Shown: positions 34,501 to 42,748 of the stretch, piece after piece
Layout of the letters: each line of letters begins with the position of its first letter
Position numbering within the stretch: position 1 is the first letter of the stretch
Translations under genes and position numbers: made by a program
Notes under the pieces: generated by a model
Told to the model about the DNA's origin: nothing
The model's input: only the letters and a program-made list of their open reading frames with translations
The model's database searches: none
Assembly: GCA_905233985.1 (NCBI GenBank)
Contig: CAJOFA010000002.1
Coordinates: 1-64,000, forward strand
Reading direction: 5' to 3'
Origin: an uncultured Prevotella sp.
Lineage (GTDB): Bacteria; Bacteroidota; Bacteroidia; Bacteroidales; Bacteroidaceae
DNA: 64,000 bases

Positions 34501-34694
34501 TTGCCTACACTTGGACACAGGGCTGGATCAAGAAACTTGGTTTCACAAGCTTGAAGATTTATGTGAACGGTAACAACCTCTTACTGATTACCAAGATGCC
34601 TGATGACCGTGAGAGTAACTTTGGATATAGCGGTGGAGGCGGTGCTTACCCGACTGTTAGACGCTTTAACTTCGGAATCAAGCTTAACATTTAA
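31509..34694 (+). CDS. SusC-like TonB-dependent outer-membrane receptor 1 (XusA-like)
   Basis: 1061 residues. Signal peptide (cut after MLYAQ, about 27), CarboxypepD_reg-like domain (about 30-112, GTVVDSSGEPLIGATV), TonB-box region (EEVVVVGYGQQKK), plug (about 120-240, with IYIRGAA and VLKDASATAVYGVKGANGV), then the 22-strand barrel to the C-terminal NFGIKLNI. It imports oligosaccharides through the outer membrane with energy from TonB, paired with the SusD protein encoded 27 bp downstream. First gene of the xylan operon, divergent from the regulator gene. The xylan substrate is inferred from neighbours. Confidence 0.93.
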   Translation: MKNLKQLIRRTIPAILMFFAFSTMLYAQDGITVKGTVVDSSGEPLIGATVAVKGKPSVVTITDIDGNFTLAKVPSESSTLVFTYVGMQGKEVRVGRQRNIKVTLQEDAQIEEVVVVGYGQQKKASVVGAITQTTGEVLERAAGIGSVGAALTGNLPGVATIASTGRPGEEDPRIYIRGAAAWGDVDCQPLILVDGVERDIQSVDVTSVATISVLKDASATAVYGVKGANGVVLITTKRGQEGKARIDIGFNATLKAVSKLPRKYDSYDGYMLRNEAIEHELALGGAASWEFYRPQTFINLFRNQDTTVKPNFSADGTYLGDYSQAERYANVDWQDEMFKSTALSYNANLNISGGSQFVKYFVAFDFQNEGDMTKIWDNRQGYTGGYSYNRLNVRSNLDFQITKTTQFNVSLAGSNAQKKSPRFYYGNDGMFFQQQKWAGAYGMAPNLFPVQFSDGAWGYYPLTSNIENSPQSVATSGYELQTITRVFTDFVLEQKLDFITQGLVARGTISWDNNFTEGSRGISDLHTVKKAYILPEDGQLIRENDIDNTTGFDFYESRDWSTQAGSISSTSRATEMSLQLFWGRQFGDHNITAMGNWKRRTYQYGSNLEDRREDWVFRTTYDYKSKYFAEFNGAYNGSQKFSPDNRFVFFCSGALGWMVSEEPFMKKLKDKGIVDMFKIRGSLGEIGDDNAGQRWAYLTEWSVVGPYRMSLDGSDSPFTGYKESAIAMPDLRWATVLKKNIGFDFAFLRGMFAGSFDYFRDDRYDIFISGAERSVPSFFGAAKTPDINKGKMKNYGFEFELRFNKVLNNGMRFWVNANYTYAHNEIVLKDDPALIPSYRKKEGYSQGQYTSFIDNGFIGTYDELYSSPERQSNDAQVLIGDHYIVDFNGDGIVDETNDIAPYGYTGNPEHTYNATIGWEWKGWSIFAQLYGVTGVTRDVGLTSFNNKLLTVYDNGQWWNPIDNGGEVVIPRFTTQVAYNDGTQFLFDGSYFRLKNVELAYTWTQGWIKKLGFTSLKIYVNGNNLLLITKMPDDRESNFGYSGGGGAYPTVRRFNFGIKLNI

Positions 34695-34720
34695 TTATTC
34701 GTAATAAATAGAATACTATT

Positions 34721-36757
34721 ATGAAATATTATAATAATATCAAATCCCTGTTGTGTGGTTCGCTGCTCTTGATAGCTGGCGGTGCTTCCTTTACGTCATG
34801 CACCGACTGGCTTGACAAGGACCCTGAGTCAATTGTGGCTGAGGATGAGGCATTCAAGAACTTCCGCAATTTCCAGGGATATATTGAGGAGATTTATGAC
34901 TTGGTTCCTGATAAGCAGAAGGCCAACTACTGTACTTCTTGGAACTTTGGTGATGATGCCCTTCACAACCCGGAGGGCTATGCACACATGGATCACCAAG
35001 TCGATTTGGGTAACTATCGTAACTGGTGGACCAATAGCCAGTGTTGGTTGAACGGAGCTTGGGATTCACTTTGGGGAAGCTCATGGTATTGCATCCGTAA
35101 GTGTAACATGGGTATTGCGAACATCAAGTCGCTCGTTGGAACTGATGAGGAGCGTAACCTCTTGCTGGGACAGATGTATTTCTTCCGTGCATGGTGGCAT
35201 TTCGAAATGATGTGCTACTTCGGTGGTCTGCCTTATATTGACGAAGCGTTCCCTGCTGATGCTATTCCCGAGTTGCCTCGCCTTTCTTTCCAGGAATGTG
35301 CAGACCGCTGTGCAGAGGATTTCGAAAGAGCATACGACCTCCTTCCTTGGGATTGGGATGAGACACTGGCTGGTATGCAGACTGCAGGTAAGAACGATTT
35401 GCGTGTCGATAAGTTCATGGCTCTCTGCTACCTTGGCAAGGTCTATCTCTGGGCTGGTTCTCCCCTGATGAAGGAATTTGAGAAGACCAAGAATGGTGGT
35501 GTTGCCCAGTTGTTAGGTGCAAGCTCCAACGGTAAGACTTATGATTATGATGTAGCTTATTGTAAGAAGGCAGCTGAGGCTTTCGGCAAGGCACTTGATA
35601 TGGTTGTCAAAGGTCAGGTTAAGTATAAACTTGTTGGCTTCAAGTATTCTGACATCTACAATCACACCATGGATGAGAATTCTGAGAATTGTTACTCAGA
35701 CATCTTCTATACCATCAAGCAGAATTGGAAAATGCCAGGTTCTACCGAGGCCATCTTCCGCGGTGCATGTCCTGGAGTAAACAGCGCTCCTTGGAACTGT
35801 GCAAAGCTCTTTGGTCCTAAGGTTGACGGTCTTGTGGAACATGATAACATCATTCATCATCCCACAGCCAATCTTGTTGACCAGTACGGTATGGCCAACG
35901 GACAGCCCATCTATCTGGTTAGAAATGGTCAATATGTACTGAATGAAGCTTCAGGTTGGGATCCTGAGCATCCGTTCCAGAATCGTGACCCACGTTTCTA
36001 TCACGATATCGTATTCGACGGTTTCCATTATGTTATCAATAGAGAAGGTATGACAGATGCTCAGAAATCTCATGTTCTTGATTACTGTTCTCTTTACACG
36101 GGTGGTGCCATGCGTGAAATTGACCATGGAAGTGCCTCTGGTTATTTCATTCAGAAGCTGGTTCCTCACCAGTGTAACAAGGGTGACAAATGGTACGAAT
36201 GGGATTACGCTATTCAAACCTATGTTCCTTACATGCGCCTTGCTGATGTCTATCTGATGTATGCAGAGGCTAGGACTGCTATTGCAACAAGCGTAGCCGA
36301 TATCAAGGAAAGACCTTCGTATTGTCCTTCGCTGTCAGCAGTTGAGGCTATCAATGCGCTTCGCGACCGCGTGAATACTGACGATTATCCCATGGAGCAT
36401 GTACAGGCTAACCTCATGGATACCAAGGAGCACTTCATGGATGAAGTACGTCGTGAGCGTACCGTGGAGCTTTCCTTCGAAGGCTTCCGCTGGTGTGACC
36501 TGCAGCGTTGGCTCCTCCTGACCGAGCCTCCTTATACGGTGAAATACTCTCATGAATTCGAACGTTTGGAAAGCGATGACTGGTTCTATAATCCTAATAC
36601 TTTTGAACCGCAGCACGATCCAAAGGATGCTAAGGTTGGTAATTTCCATAAGGCAGAGATTATTACTCGCCGTTTGGAGTCCAAGCACTACTGGTTCCCG
36701 CTTCCTGATGATGATACCTATCTTTATGAGGGATTCCCCCAGAATCCGGGATGGTAA
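34721..36757 (+). CDS. SusD-like surface glycan-binding lipoprotein 1 (XusB-like)
   Basis: 678 residues. Lipobox ASFTSC with Cys27, then the helical SusD fold with TPR-like pairs. Conserved family pieces include EAFKNFRNFQGYIEEIYDLV near the N-terminus, YFFRAWWHFEMMCYFGGLPYIDE, and the C-terminal EVRRERTVELSFEGFRWCDLQRW followed by FPLPDDDTYLYEGFPQNPGW. It caps the SusC-1 pore and captures xylan oligosaccharides on the cell surface. Rich in Trp and Tyr, as is usual for glycan binding. Confidence 0.92.
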   Translation: MKYYNNIKSLLCGSLLLIAGGASFTSCTDWLDKDPESIVAEDEAFKNFRNFQGYIEEIYDLVPDKQKANYCTSWNFGDDALHNPEGYAHMDHQVDLGNYRNWWTNSQCWLNGAWDSLWGSSWYCIRKCNMGIANIKSLVGTDEERNLLLGQMYFFRAWWHFEMMCYFGGLPYIDEAFPADAIPELPRLSFQECADRCAEDFERAYDLLPWDWDETLAGMQTAGKNDLRVDKFMALCYLGKVYLWAGSPLMKEFEKTKNGGVAQLLGASSNGKTYDYDVAYCKKAAEAFGKALDMVVKGQVKYKLVGFKYSDIYNHTMDENSENCYSDIFYTIKQNWKMPGSTEAIFRGACPGVNSAPWNCAKLFGPKVDGLVEHDNIIHHPTANLVDQYGMANGQPIYLVRNGQYVLNEASGWDPEHPFQNRDPRFYHDIVFDGFHYVINREGMTDAQKSHVLDYCSLYTGGAMREIDHGSASGYFIQKLVPHQCNKGDKWYEWDYAIQTYVPYMRLADVYLMYAEARTAIATSVADIKERPSYCPSLSAVEAINALRDRVNTDDYPMEHVQANLMDTKEHFMDEVRRERTVELSFEGFRWCDLQRWLLLTEPPYTVKYSHEFERLESDDWFYNPNTFEPQHDPKDAKVGNFHKAEIITRRLESKHYWFPLPDDDTYLYEGFPQNPGW

Positions 36758-36760
36758 AGA

Positions 36761-36788
36761 GCGAAAAGTGAATAGTGAAAAGTAAAAA
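36761..36788. repeat. 7-bp degenerate tandem repeat before susC-2
   Basis: Units GCGAAAA, GTGAATA, GTGAAAA, GTAAAAA in the gap between susD-1 and susC-2. Confidence 0.75.
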
Positions 36789-36816
36789 ATTTGCTACCGC
36801 TAAAAAAATAAAGATT

Positions 36817-39744
36817 ATGAAGAATTTAAAAACAAATATATTTCTCTTTGCCATGCTTGCAGCATCGCCACTGACGATCAATGCGCAGACCGCTGACGAC
36901 GCTGATACCACCGTGGTAAAAAAGAAAGTCCATGTTGCTTTCCGCGACAAGGATGTTGATCATCTTCTCGGAGGTGTTTCCTATGTTGACATGGAAGAGC
37001 TGCAGAAGAAGGATTATACGATGAGTAGCCTTGAGGACATGTATGCCCTTATCGGCGGCTGGACTGGTAACAACCTTTGGGGAATGGACAATGACCGTCT
37101 TGATAATAATGACAACAGCAATCTTCCGTTGGTTATCATCGACGGTGTGAAGCGTCCGTCCAACAATGTACTGCCCTCGGAGATAGAGCAGGTTACCTTC
37201 TTGAAGGGTGCACAGGCTGTTGTACTCTATGGCGCCAAAGGTGCTAAAGGTGCTATCTTGATTACTACCAAGCGCGGCAAGGTAGATGGTCTTCAGATTA
37301 CAGCCAACGCCAACACGGGCTGGCACTTTGCCAAGGAGTTTCCTGAGTATCTGGGTTCGGCAGAGTACATAACACTCTACAGAGAGGCATTAACTAATGA
37401 TAGACTCGAAATTCCCGAAAAGTATTCTCTGCAGAACATTTATAACTATGCATCTGGTGAGAATCCTTATCGTTATCCCAATGTTAACTATTATTCAGAT
37501 GAGTATATCCGTAAGGCATATAACCGTTCTGAAGGAACGTTGGAGATACAGGGTGGTGGTACACGTGCTCACTTCTACACGAACATTAACTACTACCGTA
37601 GCGAGGACCTCCTGAACTTCGGTCCTGCAAAGGATAACTACACCGATCGTTTCAGCGTACGTGGTAACGTCGATCTCGTTGTTAACAACGTCATCAAGGG
37701 TTTTGCCAATGCAAGCGCTACTTTCTACAATGAAAACAAGAACAAGGGAGACTTCTGGGGTGAAGCAGCTACCATGCGTCCCAACTTCCCGGAGAACGCT
37801 GCACCGCTGATTCCTATCGATATGGTGGATCCGAATGCTTCCAAGGCGCTGGCTATCCTTGGCAAGTCGCTGAACCTGCTCGATGGAAAATATTTCCCTG
37901 GTGGTACTAAAAACACGCAGACCAATGCCATTGCAGACTGCTACTTCGGTGGTAAGACAACATCTGTTAGCCGTCAGTTCCAGTTCGATGCCGGTATCAT
38001 CTACGATATGAACAAGTTCGTCAAGGGCTTGTCGTTCAAGACCTTGTTCTCTATTGACTATGCTGCCAGCTATAGTCTTTCATACGATAACAAGTATGCG
38101 GTGTTCATTCCGACGTGGAGTAACTACAACTCAGGAGATGCTATTGTAGCTCTTACCCAGCAGAACGATGAGCTAGTTACTGGCCACATGGCCCAGTCAA
38201 ACAGTAAGTATCGTCAGACCATCAGTTGGAATGGTCATTTTGACTACGACCATACTTTTGGCGGTAAGCATCACGTAACAGGTATGTTACTGGCCAATAT
38301 GTTTACGACCACTTCCAGTGGTACCTACCATCGTTATGCCAATGCCAACTTAGGTCTGCAGGCTGGTTATGACTATATGGGTCGTTACTTTGCAGAAATG
38401 TCGTTGGCAGGTGTTCATTCTGCCCGTCTTGCCGAAGGTCATCGCACAGCCATCTCACCTTCTTTCACGGTGGGTTGGAACATCGCCAAGGAGTCTTTCA
38501 TGAAAGGTAGTTTCGTTGACGACCTGTTGATTAGTGCATCCTACAGCAATTTGAACGAGGATATTGACGTATATATGACAAAGGGTGGTAATGACGTTTA
38601 CTATTATCTGTATGACGCATTATGGTCAACGGCAGGTAGCGGCTTCTCTTGGAACGAAGGTTCTTCTACAAACCTTACTTTTTCTACAACGGGTAGCAAC
38701 CCTGCGCTTGATTACATCCATCGCAAGGAATTCTCGCTGAGTCTTCGTGGTTCGTTCTTCAATAAGCAGATTTCTGCAGAACTTACCTATTTCAATACGG
38801 ATATGGATGGCTTTATTATCCAGAACCCGACCCAGTTCCCGTCACACTTGTCTGGCGGTCTTTCTGGCAGTTCTTTCAAGCCTGCTATCAACAACAATAT
38901 CCAGAACCGTAAAGGACTCGACTTCAGCATTACTGCTCAGAAGCAGTTTGGTCAGGTTCACGCACAGCTTGGAGTTGTGGGTACCTATCTCAAGACAGAA
39001 TGGAAGAAGTATGATGAGATCATAGACGACGATGCTCCTTACCAAAACACAGAGGGACGTGCTCTCGATGTTATTTGGGGTTATCAGTGCGCAGGCTTCT
39101 ACACGGCTGATGACTTTGACTACAATGAGGAAACTGGTAAATATACCTTGAAGGAAGGTCTGCCCAAATCCACGCTGAGTGGTAACTCCTACCTCCAGCC
39201 TGGTGACTTGAAATATGAGGACGTGAATGGCGATGGTAAGATTACCAATAAGGACCGTGTAGATCTCGGTACGTGGGGAACCTATGGTGCTCCTCTTACA
39301 CTGGGTATCAACCTCACGCTCAAGTATAAGAACTGGACGCTCTTCATGCTGGGTAATGGTAACTTTGGTGCCAAGGGTATGATGAACGGTAGTTACTACT
39401 TCATGAGCGGTGAAGACAAGTATTCTGTCAATGCCCGTGATCGTTGGACACCAGCAACTGCAGAGACTGCTACGCATCCGCGTCTGACTACAATGACAAC
39501 GGCTAACGGCGAGGCTTCTACATTCTGGCTCTACAGCACAGACCGTTTCAACCTTCGCAAGGTACAGCTGACCTATGACTTCCCGAAAGAAATGTTCAAG
39601 GGAAAGATTGTCAAGGCCCTCTCAATTTATCTAAACGGAAACGACCTCCTCACCTTCTCTAAGTATCGCAAGATGATGGAGACAAGCGTTGGTTATGCAC
39701 CACAGACTCGTTTCTATAATCTCGGTGTTAAGGTAACCCTCTAA
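36817..39744 (+). CDS. SusC-like TonB-dependent receptor 2, short N-terminus (XusC-like)
   Basis: 975 residues from the ATG at 36817; an upstream in-frame GTG at 36775 lies in the repeat and is unlikely. Signal peptide (cut near TINAQ, residue 23). Unlike the other two SusC proteins here it has no CarboxypepD_reg-like domain: the plug begins almost at once (LVIIDGVKRPSNNVLPSEI, FLKGAQAVVLYGAKGAKGAILITTKRG). The TonB box is not obvious. The barrel ends with the usual aromatic YNLGVKVTL. It pairs with the SusD encoded 12 bp downstream and corresponds to the second receptor of xus-type xylan loci. Confidence 0.9.
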   Translation: MKNLKTNIFLFAMLAASPLTINAQTADDADTTVVKKKVHVAFRDKDVDHLLGGVSYVDMEELQKKDYTMSSLEDMYALIGGWTGNNLWGMDNDRLDNNDNSNLPLVIIDGVKRPSNNVLPSEIEQVTFLKGAQAVVLYGAKGAKGAILITTKRGKVDGLQITANANTGWHFAKEFPEYLGSAEYITLYREALTNDRLEIPEKYSLQNIYNYASGENPYRYPNVNYYSDEYIRKAYNRSEGTLEIQGGGTRAHFYTNINYYRSEDLLNFGPAKDNYTDRFSVRGNVDLVVNNVIKGFANASATFYNENKNKGDFWGEAATMRPNFPENAAPLIPIDMVDPNASKALAILGKSLNLLDGKYFPGGTKNTQTNAIADCYFGGKTTSVSRQFQFDAGIIYDMNKFVKGLSFKTLFSIDYAASYSLSYDNKYAVFIPTWSNYNSGDAIVALTQQNDELVTGHMAQSNSKYRQTISWNGHFDYDHTFGGKHHVTGMLLANMFTTTSSGTYHRYANANLGLQAGYDYMGRYFAEMSLAGVHSARLAEGHRTAISPSFTVGWNIAKESFMKGSFVDDLLISASYSNLNEDIDVYMTKGGNDVYYYLYDALWSTAGSGFSWNEGSSTNLTFSTTGSNPALDYIHRKEFSLSLRGSFFNKQISAELTYFNTDMDGFIIQNPTQFPSHLSGGLSGSSFKPAINNNIQNRKGLDFSITAQKQFGQVHAQLGVVGTYLKTEWKKYDEIIDDDAPYQNTEGRALDVIWGYQCAGFYTADDFDYNEETGKYTLKEGLPKSTLSGNSYLQPGDLKYEDVNGDGKITNKDRVDLGTWGTYGAPLTLGINLTLKYKNWTLFMLGNGNFGAKGMMNGSYYFMSGEDKYSVNARDRWTPATAETATHPRLTTMTTANGEASTFWLYSTDRFNLRKVQLTYDFPKEMFKGKIVKALSIYLNGNDLLTFSKYRKMMETSVGYAPQTRFYNLGVKVTL

Positions 39745-39756
39745 AACAATAAGACA

Positions 39757-41574
39757 ATGAAGACAAGAAACATTATATTGTATTTTATCGGTCTCCTCGC
39801 TTTCTGCTCATGCCAAGATATGTTTGAGCCGGCAGATGAAAACAACCGACAGGAGGATGCCATGTACGAGGAGTCAAAGTACGCAGAAGGATTGCTGATG
39901 TACGGCTATGGTCGTCTTCCCTATCTGACGACCACGCAGACGGACATTGCTACGGATGATGCTGTTACCAATAACAAGAGCAGTAATTACCTGAATATGG
40001 CAACGGGTACATGGGCATCAGACAACAACCCCGTGTCTGTATGGGATAATTGTAAGGATGGTATCCAGTATGTCAATCTCTTCCTCTCCAAGGTAGAGAA
40101 GGTGAAGTGGGCTCCCAGTGCAGTATCCAAGCAGCAGATGTTTATTGACCGTCTGAAAGGTGAAGCTTTCGGCCTTCGTGCCATCTTCTATTATTATTTG
40201 CTTCAGGCTCATGGAGGCTATGCTGATGACGGCATACTCTATGGTGTGCCCTTGCTGACGACTCCTGAAGACGGTAGTTCCGACTTCAACCAGCCACGCG
40301 CCACTTTTGCTGAATGCGTTCAGCAGTGTTTCGCAGACTGTGACAGCGCCATGGCACTGCTTCCTTATGATTATGAAAACATTTCCACTGATGCGGAGAT
40401 TCCTGCCAAGTATAAAGAAATTGGTGCTTATTTGACCAGTTACAACCTTGTGTTCGGCACTAAGGCTTATGGCCTCCTGTCTGCTAAGGTGGCCGAAGCT
40501 ACAAAAGCTCAGGTTGCCCTGCTTGCAGCAAGTCCTGCTTTCCGCGACCAGAGTGGTGTGACTTCTGAGGAAGCTGCTAAACTTTGTGCTAATGTTCTCA
40601 AGCGCATAGGTGGAATGGAAGGCTTTGACCCGACAGGAAACAAAGACTGGTATAATTCTGCTTATAAAACCATGATTGAAACGGTAGCAAACCCGGAGAT
40701 TCTTTGGCGTGAAGACCGTCATAAGAATGCTGATCAGGAAAGAGAAAACTACCCGCCAACGTTGTATGGTAACGGTCGTGTCAATCCATCGCAGAATCTT
40801 GTTGACGCCTTCCCGATGCGCAGTGGTCTTCCTATCACGGATCCTGCTTCTGGTTATAACCCCAAAGATCCTTATGCAAATCGTGACCCGCGTCTTGCTG
40901 ATAACGTGATTTATAATGGTACAACCTATAGAAAAGCCCAGATTATCACAGGACTCTATCCTAACGATAAGAATGAAACGGATGATAACCTCAGGAACAT
41001 TGCCACCTCTACACGTACAGGCTACTACCTGAAGAAACTTCTCCGTGACGATGTCAGTCCGTTGTCAAGCTCTCTCATCGAGCAGCAGCACATTTATCCG
41101 CGCATTCGTTACACGGAAATCTTCTTAGCTTATGCTGAAGCAGCCAACGATGCTTGGGGACCGAAGGTGGATGGCGCTGGCGTAGGTTTCACGGCTTATG
41201 ATGTCATCAAGGCTATCCGCGAGCGTGCCGGACTCGGAACTGACGAGATTGGACAGCCGCTTCCTGAGGGAGATGCCTATCTTGAAGACTGTGCTAACGA
41301 TAAGACTAAGATGGCCGAGCTGATTCGTAACGAGCGTCGTATTGAACTCTGCTTTGAGAACAAGCGTTTCTGGGATCTCCGTCGTTGGATGTTGCCGCTC
41401 AATGAAACAGTGAAGGGTATGAAGATTACCCGCGACGAAACAACTCTTGAGCTTACCTATACCATCGAAGATGTTGAGGAGCGTAAATACGACAACTCTT
41501 ATCAGTGCTACGGTCCCATTCCAAAGGGTGAAGTACTCAAATGGAGTAACCTCAAGCAAAATAAGGGTTGGTAA
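39757..41574 (+). CDS. SusD-like surface glycan-binding lipoprotein 2 (XusD-like)
   Basis: 605 residues. Lipoprotein signal with LLAFCSC (lipid Cys most likely 17 or 19). SusD-fold landmarks are LRAIFYYYLLQAHGGYADDGILYGVPLLT, RIRYTEIFLAYAEAANDA, IRNERRIELCFENKRFWDLRRWM, and the C-terminal GPIPKGEVLKWSNLKQNKGW. It binds xylan-derived oligosaccharides and hands them to SusC-2. It lies 12 bp after susC-2. Confidence 0.92.
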   Translation: MKTRNIILYFIGLLAFCSCQDMFEPADENNRQEDAMYEESKYAEGLLMYGYGRLPYLTTTQTDIATDDAVTNNKSSNYLNMATGTWASDNNPVSVWDNCKDGIQYVNLFLSKVEKVKWAPSAVSKQQMFIDRLKGEAFGLRAIFYYYLLQAHGGYADDGILYGVPLLTTPEDGSSDFNQPRATFAECVQQCFADCDSAMALLPYDYENISTDAEIPAKYKEIGAYLTSYNLVFGTKAYGLLSAKVAEATKAQVALLAASPAFRDQSGVTSEEAAKLCANVLKRIGGMEGFDPTGNKDWYNSAYKTMIETVANPEILWREDRHKNADQERENYPPTLYGNGRVNPSQNLVDAFPMRSGLPITDPASGYNPKDPYANRDPRLADNVIYNGTTYRKAQIITGLYPNDKNETDDNLRNIATSTRTGYYLKKLLRDDVSPLSSSLIEQQHIYPRIRYTEIFLAYAEAANDAWGPKVDGAGVGFTAYDVIKAIRERAGLGTDEIGQPLPEGDAYLEDCANDKTKMAELIRNERRIELCFENKRFWDLRRWMLPLNETVKGMKITRDETTLELTYTIEDVEERKYDNSYQCYGPIPKGEVLKWSNLKQNKGW

Positions 41575-41577
41575 TCA

Positions 41578-41612
41578 ATTGATAATAGATAATTGAATAT
41601 TGATAATTATGA
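41578..41612. repeat. 7-bp degenerate tandem repeat spanning a start codon
   Basis: Units ATTGATA, ATAGATA, ATTGAAT, ATTGATA, ATTATGA; the last unit contains the ATG of the next gene. Confidence 0.75.
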
Positions 41613-42730
41613 AAGTGAAGAATTATATATACGGAATAGCCTTGGGAGCACTTTCTCTCACCTTTGCATCATGCTATAATGCAGACAGAGAGTTCCCAGA
41701 CTATGAAGGAGGTACCACAGCCTACTTCGCATATCAGTTCCCGGTACGTACACTCATACTTGGTAACGACATCTACGACAACACCCTCGATAACGACCAC
41801 AAGTGTCGTATCTGGGCTACCATGGGCGGAGCCTATGGCGGACGTGACGCATACGTAGATATTGTTGTTGACAACTCGCTCTGCGACAATCTCTATTTTA
41901 TGGATGCAAACGGAAATGCAGCTGAGCCTGTGCGTCCAATGCCGTCATCGTTTTATAATCTGTTGTCCAGCAAGATTCCTTACAACGGTGATCAACGCGG
42001 CTATGTGGAAGTGCAGTTTACTGATGAGTTCTTTGCCAATGAACATGCCATTGAGAACTACTATGTCATTCCTTTGGTCATGACTCAGGCAACAGGTATT
42101 GACCATATTCTCACGGGCACCCCGCGTGAAGGTCTTTCTCCCTCTCGTACGAATACAGAGGACTGGGATGTGCTGGCAAAGGACTATGTGCTTTACTGCG
42201 TGAAGTATATGAACCCCTGGCAGGCAAAGTATATCCGTCGCGGTGTTGACAAGGTGACTGAAAACGGTACTACCACGGAAGTGGTACGTCAGGATTTCTC
42301 GCTGATCAATACTGACCTCGAGCATTATACGGAGAATCCTGTGAATGCGAATGATGAAGTATGTGCCATTACTACCAAGAATATGACACAGGCCATTTTC
42401 CCTGTTTCATTCAAGACTTCTGGTGCATCCATCTCTTGTAACCTGATTCTTACCTTCAATGGTAATCAGTGTACGATATCTACTGATGATGAGAACGTCA
42501 CGGCTACCGGCTCTGGCGAATTCATCACCAAGGGAACTGAGAGGGCAGAATACAAGGACTTCCAGTGGGGAAGCATGAATGGACAACTTGTCCAGCGTGA
42601 CATTCTCCGTCTGGCTTACGAAGTGAACTTCAGCGACAAGAACATTCAAGTGTCAACTGCTGATACATTGGTTGTTCAGACTCGTGAGTCAAATCAGAAA
42701 GTCTTCTTCTCAACCAAATACAAAAAATAA
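41609..42730 (+). CDS. Surface lipoprotein of the xylan locus (DUF1735-like; XusE-position)
   Basis: 373 residues. Lipobox TFASC with Cys22, then a beta-rich protein. The N-terminal half resembles the DUF1735 (BT_3987-like) domain, with pieces such as IWATMGGAYGGRDAYVDIVVD and VEVQFTDEFFANEHAIENYYVIPLVM; the C-terminal half is a second beta domain. Members of this family are surface accessory or glycan-binding proteins encoded behind susC/susD pairs. The position (susC-susD-susC-susD-this) matches the xus cluster. The ATG at 41609 is used rather than a TTG nine bases upstream. Confidence 0.78.
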   Translation: MKVKNYIYGIALGALSLTFASCYNADREFPDYEGGTTAYFAYQFPVRTLILGNDIYDNTLDNDHKCRIWATMGGAYGGRDAYVDIVVDNSLCDNLYFMDANGNAAEPVRPMPSSFYNLLSSKIPYNGDQRGYVEVQFTDEFFANEHAIENYYVIPLVMTQATGIDHILTGTPREGLSPSRTNTEDWDVLAKDYVLYCVKYMNPWQAKYIRRGVDKVTENGTTTEVVRQDFSLINTDLEHYTENPVNANDEVCAITTKNMTQAIFPVSFKTSGASISCNLILTFNGNQCTISTDDENVTATGSGEFITKGTERAEYKDFQWGSMNGQLVQRDILRLAYEVNFSDKNIQVSTADTLVVQTRESNQKVFFSTKYKK

Positions 42731-42734
42731 TAAT

Positions 42735-42740
42735 AGGAGG
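42735..42740 (+). promoter_or_regulatory. Full Shine-Dalgarno sequence AGGAGG
   Basis: AGGAGG ends 8 bp before the ATG at 42749. This is the only perfect example noticed in front of a gene in this window, in a lineage that rarely uses such sites. Confidence 0.7.
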
Positions 42741-42748
42741 CTAAGAAT

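Noticed and set aside
41600..41608. TTG start giving three extra residues on the surface lipoprotein
   Set aside because: The ATG at 41609 gives a normal lipoprotein signal; the TTG is part of a tandem repeat.
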